From an uncultured Alistipes sp. (lineage in GTDB: Bacteria; Bacteroidota; Bacteroidia; Bacteroidales; UBA932), in the NCBI GenBank assembly GCA_902388455.1, contig CABMPD010000012.1:1-64000 (forward strand): 64,000 nt of DNA, read 5' to 3'. A program made the position numbers and the translations under genes. Positions 59,614-64,000 of the stretch are shown here, in pieces. Below the pieces are notes generated by a model. It was not told the DNA's origin. It saw only the letters and a list, made by a program, of their open reading frames with translations, and searched no databases. Within the stretch, counting starts at the first letter, position 1; each line of letters opens with the position of its first letter.

Positions 59614-60486
59614 ATGAAAAAGTATCTGGACCCGAAAGCCGATCTGACATTCAAGAAAGTGTTCGGCGAGCGCAAGGATTTAGTGATCAGTTTCTTGAAC
59701 GCGATGCTTCCGTTCGGAAGTGAGGAAGAGAAGATAGTCAGTGTGGAGTATTTGAATCCGGAGCTGGTCAGTTTTAATCCTATGCGGGGAGACAGTGTGT
59801 TGTGTGTGTTGTGCGAAGATATGTCGGGTCGGCAGTTTATAGTGGAAATACAGGTGATGTGGAGTCCGGAATATAAAGTGCTGTTGGATTTTAATTCTTT
59901 ATCCGGTATTTTGTATGAGGATGTAACAAAAACAGAGAAAGGCTATAATCTACAGCTGCCGATATACTCATTGAATCTATTGAATGATACATTCTCTGAA
60001 AGCGACGATTATTACCACGATTATCCGACAGTGAGAATTGCTGAAACGAATGAATTGATAGAAGGCCTGCGTATGATATTCATAGAATTGCCTAAGTTTG
60101 AGCAGGAGAATGGCAGAGGCGAAAGTATGCGTGTTTTATGGCTGAGATTTCTGACAGAAGTAGGAGGCAGCATTCAAGGAATTCCGGAAGAGTTGGAAAA
60201 GAATCCGGAAATAAACAGAGCCATGTCAATGCTGGTGGAGGATGAGTTCTCAGAGAATGAATTATTGGCTTACGATTACTTCTGGGATAGAATAGGGGCG
60301 CACAGACTTTTGCTTTTGGGTGCATTTCGAAAAGGTCATGAAGCGGGACAACTAGTGGCGGCAAGGGAAGAAGGATGCCGTATTGAACGGATTAAGAATG
60401 CCCGTGCGATGAAGTCCAAGGGATTTCGTCCTGACGTTATTTCCGAAATAACTGGGCTGCCGCTATCGGAGATAGCAGGGTTATAA
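59614..60486 (+). CDS. Rpn/PD-(D/E)XK nuclease-family putative transposase
   Basis: A 290-residue protein of the Rpn family (recombination-promoting nuclease; PF12784). The N-terminus KKYLDPKADLTFKKVFGER is diagnostic. The nuclease core reads MRGDSVLCVLCEDMSG then RQFIVEIQV: Asp, then Glu-x-Gln, the PD-(D/E)XK variant of the family. A C-terminal short helical tail (RAMKSKGFRPDVISEITGLP) is shared by many members. Related proteins include the phase-variable, defence-linked RpnA-E of E. coli. It ends at the terminator at 60514-60556. Confidence 0.88.
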   Translation: MKKYLDPKADLTFKKVFGERKDLVISFLNAMLPFGSEEEKIVSVEYLNPELVSFNPMRGDSVLCVLCEDMSGRQFIVEIQVMWSPEYKVLLDFNSLSGILYEDVTKTEKGYNLQLPIYSLNLLNDTFSESDDYYHDYPTVRIAETNELIEGLRMIFIELPKFEQENGRGESMRVLWLRFLTEVGGSIQGIPEELEKNPEINRAMSMLVEDEFSENELLAYDYFWDRIGAHRLLLLGAFRKGHEAGQLVAAREEGCRIERIKNARAMKSKGFRPDVISEITGLPLSEIAGL

Positions 60487-60513
60487 TCAAATCTTCGAAT
60501 TTATCCTTAGAGT

Positions 60514-60556
60514 CCCGTCCTGTGCTTTAATGCGGCGCAGGGCGGGTATATTTTTG
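60514..60556 (+). terminator. Terminator after the Rpn-type gene
   Basis: A 12-bp stem with two G-U pairs (60514-60525 with 60535-60546) followed by TATATTTTT. Confidence 0.82.
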
Positions 60557-60685
60557 TACCAAGAAATGTGAATGACAGGATTGCGGAATTATGTAAATGT
60601 TATCAATTTGAAAGGTAACATATTGAGTGATAATAGATATGCGTAGAGATTCGGATTTTAATTTCACGCACGACATTCAATGTGT

Positions 60686-60693
60686 TACATTTG
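60686..60693 (+). promoter_or_regulatory. -7-like element in the non-coding region
   Basis: TACATTTG in the 220-bp gap before the structured RNA. The rest of 60557-60776 is AT-rich with no gene that I can support. Confidence 0.35.
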
Positions 60694-60776
60694 TAATATC
60701 TGCGAAAAGCAGAAAAACGAAATGTTTTACAGCCCGCATTTGAAGAGAGCGATATTTTTAGTATATTTATTTGTTC

Positions 60777-60987
60777 GCTGAGTCGCGAGACTCTGTGACA
60801 TATAGAAAATACTGATTGTGAATCTTAGGATTCCCGGACAACAAAACCGCCAATTTTGAACACACGGGGATAATAAGCGTCACAGTCCGCATACCATCAA
60901 GTGCGGGCTGTTGTTTATTATACGTGTGTGAAGGTGCTTGGCGGTACCTGTTGTCCGTATACTAGGCGACAGTGCAGCATTTTTTTA
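60777..60987 (+). ncRNA. Rod-shaped structured RNA, 6S-like
   Basis: A long foldback can be traced by hand: closing stem GCTG/CAGC and GTCGC/GCGAC (60777-60786 with 60966-60978); an asymmetric bubble on the 5' side holding a GAGTC-GCGA-GACTC hairpin; then CTTAG/CTAGG, GGACAACA/TGTTGTCC (60836-60843, 60949-60956), ACCGCCAA/TTGGCGGT, CACACG/CGTGTG, ATAATAA/TTATTAT, ACAG/CTGT and TCCGCA/TGCGGG, capped by a 10-base loop near 60892-60901. A T-run follows immediately. Length (about 210 nt), rod shape and central bubble are those of 6S RNA, which in Bacteroidota has a divergent form. A protein product is not possible here. An unknown class of structured RNA is the alternative. Confidence 0.6.
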
Positions 60988-61002
60988 TTGTATAGTTTTT
61001 GT

Positions 61003-61010
61003 TAAATTTG
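61003..61010 (+). promoter_or_regulatory. -7 element for the acidic microprotein gene
   Basis: TAAATTTG directly after the structured RNA, 105 bases before the ATG at 61115. Confidence 0.5.
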
Positions 61011-61114
61011 GGTGTCGAAAGTAGCATCCCATAGGGCTGAGAATACCGATTGAGACTTAAAAGAGATGCATTAAGTGTAAAGATAAGTTAGTTGTATTTA
61101 TAAAGTTAAAAAGT

Positions 61115-61231
61115 ATGAGCGAATATGATGATGACGAGTATTGCGATGAAGAAGAACAGCAATACTGGGAAGATTGGGCAAAGGCTTTGGACGACCTTGA
61201 TGAGGGCGGTGATGGAGGAGATTTCTTCTAA
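61115..61231 (+). CDS. Very acidic 38-residue microprotein
   Basis: ATG at 61115, TAA at 61229-61231. Seventeen of 38 residues are Asp or Glu and only one is basic; it begins MSEYDDDEYCDEEEQQYW and ends GGDGGDFF. Such charge suggests a nucleic-acid mimic, a chaperone-like tail or an inhibitor of a basic partner; none is shown. I do not recognise it. It lies between the rod-like RNA and the S1/DUF349-like gene, with a -7 box upstream. Its short length makes the call uncertain, but the composition is far from random for the local AT-rich sequence. Confidence 0.6.
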   Translation: MSEYDDDEYCDEEEQQYWEDWAKALDDLDEGGDGGDFF

Positions 61232-61284
61232 TTCTAAGATCAAAGATACGAACTATATTGAAAAATGCAGAGAAAGTAAAGGAA

Positions 61285-61400
61285 CGCGTGTCTAAAGGTC
61301 TGTTGGATACAAGGCCGTCGACATACGGTTTGTCCTTGGAGGCAACGGCATAAGCCTGTCTTACGAGTTTGTTGGCGACAGCGACTATGGCGAGTTTTCC
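61285..61400 (-). pseudogene. Remnant of an IS110-like transposase C-terminus
   Basis: The minus strand reads GKLAIVAVANKLVRQAYAVA, then SKDKPYV. This resembles the conserved C-terminal helix of IS110/IS116-family transposases (Lys-x-Ala-Leu/Ile-Val-Ala-x-Ala-Asn-Lys-Leu-x-Arg-Gln-Ala-Phe), from memory. Upstream frames are interrupted. Only this fragment remains, in the 61232-61598 gap that otherwise has no gene. Confidence 0.45.
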
Positions 61401-61598
61401 TTATGAAATTACTGTGTGATTTATTCAAAATTGGACTAGATCCTTCACATGGTGCCCATATAAACAGATATGTTAACAACGGGTTATAGACGTTTTATCT
61501 ATGTGTTTAATAAGATGAAATAGAATCACTGAGGTGTTAAATTTACGATAAAGAAGAACGATAATTGGGAGAAAGTAGCCTTTATTGCAAGTGCAGGT

Positions 61599-62870
61599 GT
61601 GACAGCTCTTTTAGGAGGAGTTGTCACAGCTATTTATTCCATGAAAAGAAAAAGGAGAAAAGACGAAGAACAAAATTCTTTGGAAAACGATTCAATGGTT
61701 TCTACTTCTGGTTCAGAGTCAAGATATTCAAGCCGTGCAAATATCCATAGTGAAGATAGGTATCATAACCACATTCTAACTTGGATCAGGAACGCATATG
61801 AAAAAAGGAATGTTCTTTCGGTCAAGATTACAGAAAAGAATAGAGGTGGCTATATGGTTAGATTTGTTGTAGATTCTGCAGAAGAAGGGTTTATGCCGAA
61901 TAGCTGTTCTGGGTATAGAGCATGGGAGATTGGAGAGACTGTTGATGTGGTTGTTATTAATCTGACAGATAAGCCAATAGTGAGCGCACAAGCCGCAATT
62001 TTGGCGAAAGAAGAAGATGTCTATCAAAAAAAGGTCAGGTTATTGTCAGATGCAAAATCTTTATTGGAAAGGGAAGATGTTGCATCGGCAATAAAGTCTT
62101 ACTGGGAACTTAGAACAAAATGGGATGAGATCGGACATGCAAAGCGCGAGAATGAGTTATGGCCTGAGTTCAAAGGTGTGATAGGCCAATTGTATTTAAA
62201 AAATGTAAAATTAAGACAATTAGCCAAGGAGTTAAAAGAATTAGAAGTAGAGAAAAAACAGCATGTCATTTCACAATTTGAACCTGGGGATAAAGTATAT
62301 GGTATTGTAGTGAAAATTCTGCCGAGAGGAACTGGAATCCTTGTAAAGATTGAAGGTCAGTGCGTAGAAATAATGGGTATTGTTCCCAAAGAGGAAATAT
62401 CCTACAATTATTTTTCCAATATTGAAGATGTGGTTAAAATAGGAAGTCTAATAGACTTAGTGGTGTTGGAAGTGGATTTAAAAAAACAAAAATTAACTTT
62501 AGGAATGAAGCAGCTAGAACAGTGCTTCGCCAATGACGCGCAAGTCTCTTCTGATGATGAATATGAATATGAATTTGAACAAGAAGCAGTGTATGATGTC
62601 AGAATCAAGAAAATTAAATATCCTGGGGTGATTATTACTGACGCTTTTGACAAATATTCATGTGGAGTTATTCTCCCCAATAATATACTTTTAGATGATA
62701 CTCCTATCAGTGCTTCTGCAAGGTGGGTTCTGGTGAGTGGATTATATCAGGAAGGGGAATACATAATGGGTGTGCAATGTGTTGAGTCTTCAGATGATAG
62801 TAGTGTCGCATTCTTGCAAGTCAATCTGCCGGGCAATATGGGTGATGTGCCTAACATAAACTTAATATGA
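61599..62870 (+). CDS. Membrane-anchored S1-domain protein with a DUF349-like segment
   Basis: 423 residues from GTG 61599. The N-terminus is a membrane segment followed by KRKRRKDEE. The open frame continues upstream to a TGA at 61530 and reads KKNDNWEKVAFIASAG, which completes the helix, yet contains no ATG/GTG/TTG, so the true start is unclear. A Ser-rich linker (30-50) precedes an S1-like domain (about 72-125, SAEEGFMPNSC). Then comes LLEREDVASAIKSYWELRTK followed by WDEIGHAKRENELWPEFKG, which resembles DUF349 (148-205). A canonical S1 domain (227-303, GDKVYGIVVKILPRGTGILV) follows, then a third beta-rich region. It should bind RNA or ribosomes at the membrane. It overlaps the next gene by 4 bases. 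Confidence 0.75.
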   Translation: MTALLGGVVTAIYSMKRKRRKDEEQNSLENDSMVSTSGSESRYSSRANIHSEDRYHNHILTWIRNAYEKRNVLSVKITEKNRGGYMVRFVVDSAEEGFMPNSCSGYRAWEIGETVDVVVINLTDKPIVSAQAAILAKEEDVYQKKVRLLSDAKSLLEREDVASAIKSYWELRTKWDEIGHAKRENELWPEFKGVIGQLYLKNVKLRQLAKELKELEVEKKQHVISQFEPGDKVYGIVVKILPRGTGILVKIEGQCVEIMGIVPKEEISYNYFSNIEDVVKIGSLIDLVVLEVDLKKQKLTLGMKQLEQCFANDAQVSSDDEYEYEFEQEAVYDVRIKKIKYPGVIITDAFDKYSCGVILPNNILLDDTPISASARWVLVSGLYQEGEYIMGVQCVESSDDSSVAFLQVNLPGNMGDVPNINLI

Positions 62871-63208
62871 AGAAGAAAACAAGAAACATCGTGGATGGTG
62901 TTGCAGCAGGAAGTGCTGCGGTAACTGGTGCTACAACTGCATTGTTCGGCTCAACAGCAGCGATGAGCATAGCGACGACTTTTGGAACGGCGTCTACAGG
63001 GACAGCTATCTCAACCTTAAGTGGCGCAGCCGCCACAAATGCGGCTGTGGCGTGGCTTGGTGGCGGTGCTTTGGCCGCCGGGGGTGGCGGTATGGCTGCA
63101 GGAGCAGTAGTATTGTCTGCAATACCGATTGTAGGAACAGCTGTGGCTGTTGCTGGTGCAGGATATGGTATTTACAGATATGTCAGACATAGAAACACTA
63201 AGAAGTGA
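62867..63208 (+). CDS. Gly/Ala-rich hydrophobic protein, possible membrane-active effector
   Basis: A 113-residue protein with a basic N-terminus (MKKKTRN) and C-terminus (YRYVRHRNTKK) around about 90 residues of Gly, Ala, Thr and Ser: GTASTGTAISTLSGAAATNA, VAWLGGGALAAGGGG, then AVVLSAIPIVGTAVAVAGAG. It predicts two or three glycine-zipper-type membrane segments. I recall the string ISTLSGAAATNAxxAWLGGG in other uncharacterised bacterial proteins, some from mobile or defence-related loci; this was not checked. It starts inside the last codons of the S1/DUF349-like gene (ATGA), so the two should be made together. Pore-forming toxin, holin-like protein or membrane scaffold are all possible. Confidence 0.72.
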   Translation: MKKKTRNIVDGVAAGSAAVTGATTALFGSTAAMSIATTFGTASTGTAISTLSGAAATNAAVAWLGGGALAAGGGGMAAGAVVLSAIPIVGTAVAVAGAGYGIYRYVRHRNTKK

Positions 63209-63237
63209 CATCTATGCTTTGTCAATATGGGATGTGT

Positions 63238-63268
63238 GGGTCTGGGTATTCAGGCCCGCTCCCTTTTT
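63238..63268 (+). terminator. Terminator after the Gly/Ala-rich gene
   Basis: GGGTCTG (63238-63244) pairs with CAGGCCC (63251-63257) with one G-U pair; a CT-rich stretch ending in TTTTT follows. It separates this unit from the next small ORF, or attenuates into it. Confidence 0.55.
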
Positions 63269-63282
63269 AAGGTTGAAAAGAG

Positions 63283-63420
63283 ATGAATGTTAATATGGAC
63301 AATTGGCAAAATACAGAACAGTCTGAACGCGCCGACATGATTACAATGACGGAATCGCTTTTTGATAGGTTGTTCAATAGTGGAATTCTTTCAATGATTT
63401 TGCGCGATTTTCTGAATTAG
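63283..63420 (+). CDS. Possible 45-residue small protein
   Basis: ATG at 63283, TAG at 63418-63420, preceded by AAAAGAG, a fair ribosome site. The first 20 residues are polar (MNVNMDNWQNTEQSERADMI) and the last 20 amphipathic (SLFDRLFNSGILSMILRDFL). This could be a short membrane-associating peptide. Unrecognised and uncertain. Confidence 0.4.
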   Translation: MNVNMDNWQNTEQSERADMITMTESLFDRLFNSGILSMILRDFLN

Positions 63421-63523
63421 TGCCATAAATTGCGGAATTTTATTTCAATATTTTCGGGATTTTGTATGCCGCAAATTACGGAATTTCAACATTGAAGTGA
63501 TGGAAGATTTGAGATAAAATGCG

Positions 63524-63531
63524 TAGTTTTG
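63524..63531 (+). promoter_or_regulatory. -7 element of the DUF1963 gene
   Basis: TAGTTTTG, 25 bases before the ATG at 63557. Confidence 0.5.
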
Positions 63532-63556
63532 TGGAAATAGTTGACGAATAATAATT

Positions 63557-64000
63557 ATGGCAATAAAGATTACAACAAGGATAACGGATAAGGACCTCAC
63601 CGGCCACAGCCACTGGTGGGGTGCCCCCGATATGCCGGAAGGGATGGCCTATCCCTGTATTGAGGTGGAGGATGAGGACGGCGGCAGGTATCCGGAGCCG
63701 CTGACGTTCGTGTGCCAGATCAGGTGTGCGGATATTGCGGGGCTGGATCCGGAGGGGCTGCTGCCGCACAAGGGGATGCTGTACTTCTTCGCACCGATAG
63801 ACTATTTTCTGGGGGATGACGGCTCTCCCCTGGATTACCATGATTCTCCGGCGGTGCTGTACACTGAGCGGGAGGAGGGGCTGCGCCCGTATGAACTGTG
63901 CTGGGAGGGAACGGACGAGAGTGTTTTCAGACCGGTGGAGGAGATGCTGTTTTCCAGGGCGGAGTCTCCGCGGGGCGACGGCCACATCCTACTGGGCGAG
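63557..64000 (+). CDS. DUF1963 (YwqG-like) protein, cut by the window end
   Basis: An open frame of 148 codons from ATG 63557 to the end of the window without a stop. SHWWGAPDMPEGMAYPCIEV, FVCQIRCADIAGLDPEGLLP and MLYFFAPIDYFLG follow the DUF1963/YwqG pattern: Trp-Gly-x-Pro-x2-Pro, Gln-Ile and Gly-x-Leu-Tyr-Phe-Phe strands. Function of the family is unknown. The GC-rich sequence marks a return to core-like composition after the AT-rich region. Confidence 0.8.
   Translation, partial: MAIKITTRITDKDLTGHSHWWGAPDMPEGMAYPCIEVEDEDGGRYPEPLTFVCQIRCADIAGLDPEGLLPHKGMLYFFAPIDYFLGDDGSPLDYHDSPAVLYTEREEGLRPYELCWEGTDESVFRPVEEMLFSRAESPRGDGHILLGE

Overview
The window looks like a chromosomal segment of a gut-type Bacteroidales (Bacteroidota). 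The evidence is the -7 element TAnnTTTG, often with TTTG 19-20 bases upstream, in front of tRNAs and genes; family-restricted genes (a DUF3822 protein, a DUF4293 protein, a large putative porin, FKBP-type lipoproteins, a 6-bladed beta-propeller lipoprotein); and core genes of Bacteroidota type (GyrA, ClpC, DnaK, EttA). Most of the window is moderately GC-rich. Two stretches (about 400-3,880 and 58,300-63,500) are clearly AT-richer and carry accessory genes. I cannot name the genus.

Layout. 1-3,950: an integrated island bounded by a 59-bp perfect direct repeat of the 3' part of tRNA-Phe (392-450 and 3877-3935). It carries a HepT/MntA-type toxin-antitoxin pair and a tight three-gene operon (EF-hand/leucine-rich-repeat protein, unknown protein, retropepsin-like protease), with no integrase. 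A degraded IS982-like transposase end lies just outside. 4,000-16,000: tRNA-Lys, an exported glutamine-amidotransferase-fold hydrolase, clpC, gyrA (Leu at the quinolone-resistance Ser position), TPR protein, AI-2E-family permease, RNA-binding protein and a PurF-like protein without its catalytic cysteine. 15,700-22,000: ComEC-like protein, the acid-kinase cluster ackA-ptb-buk and cstA. 22,000-36,300: MATE transporter, cytidylate-kinase-like protein, an epimerase fused to a zinc-ribbon-like tail, an nrnA-lipoprotein-FKBP operon, DUF3822-rsmD, tRNA-Asp, TPR protein, nucleoside phosphorylase and ettA.

36,400-45,800: a membrane polyferredoxin followed by a Tat-type Fe-S aldo/keto reductase with no normal start codon; a LysR regulator next to a YeiH-type exporter, separated by two 66-nt repeat elements; and an envelope run of phosphatidylserine-decarboxylase-like lipoprotein, secreted Ntn-hydrolase and beta-propeller lipoprotein. 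45,760-46,380 is non-coding and highly structured: palindromes on a 39-bp grid and repeated tRNA-Gly 3' ends next to tRNA-Gly. 46,400-58,300: ABC permease, a MurU/AmgK-type sugar-recycling pair (kinase fused to a RapZ C-terminal domain), porin, lytic transglycosylase, RluA-type synthase, panB, dnaK and an unassigned protein.

58,300-64,000 is the most unusual region. An ORF6N protein and an Rpn-type nuclease share one promoter module. They are followed by a rod-shaped RNA of about 210 nt that resembles 6S RNA, a 38-residue very acidic microprotein, a membrane-anchored S1/DUF349-like protein overlapping by four bases a Gly/Ala-rich hydrophobic protein, and another microprotein. The last group is the best candidate here for an undescribed multi-gene system. 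The window ends inside a DUF1963 (YwqG-like) gene.
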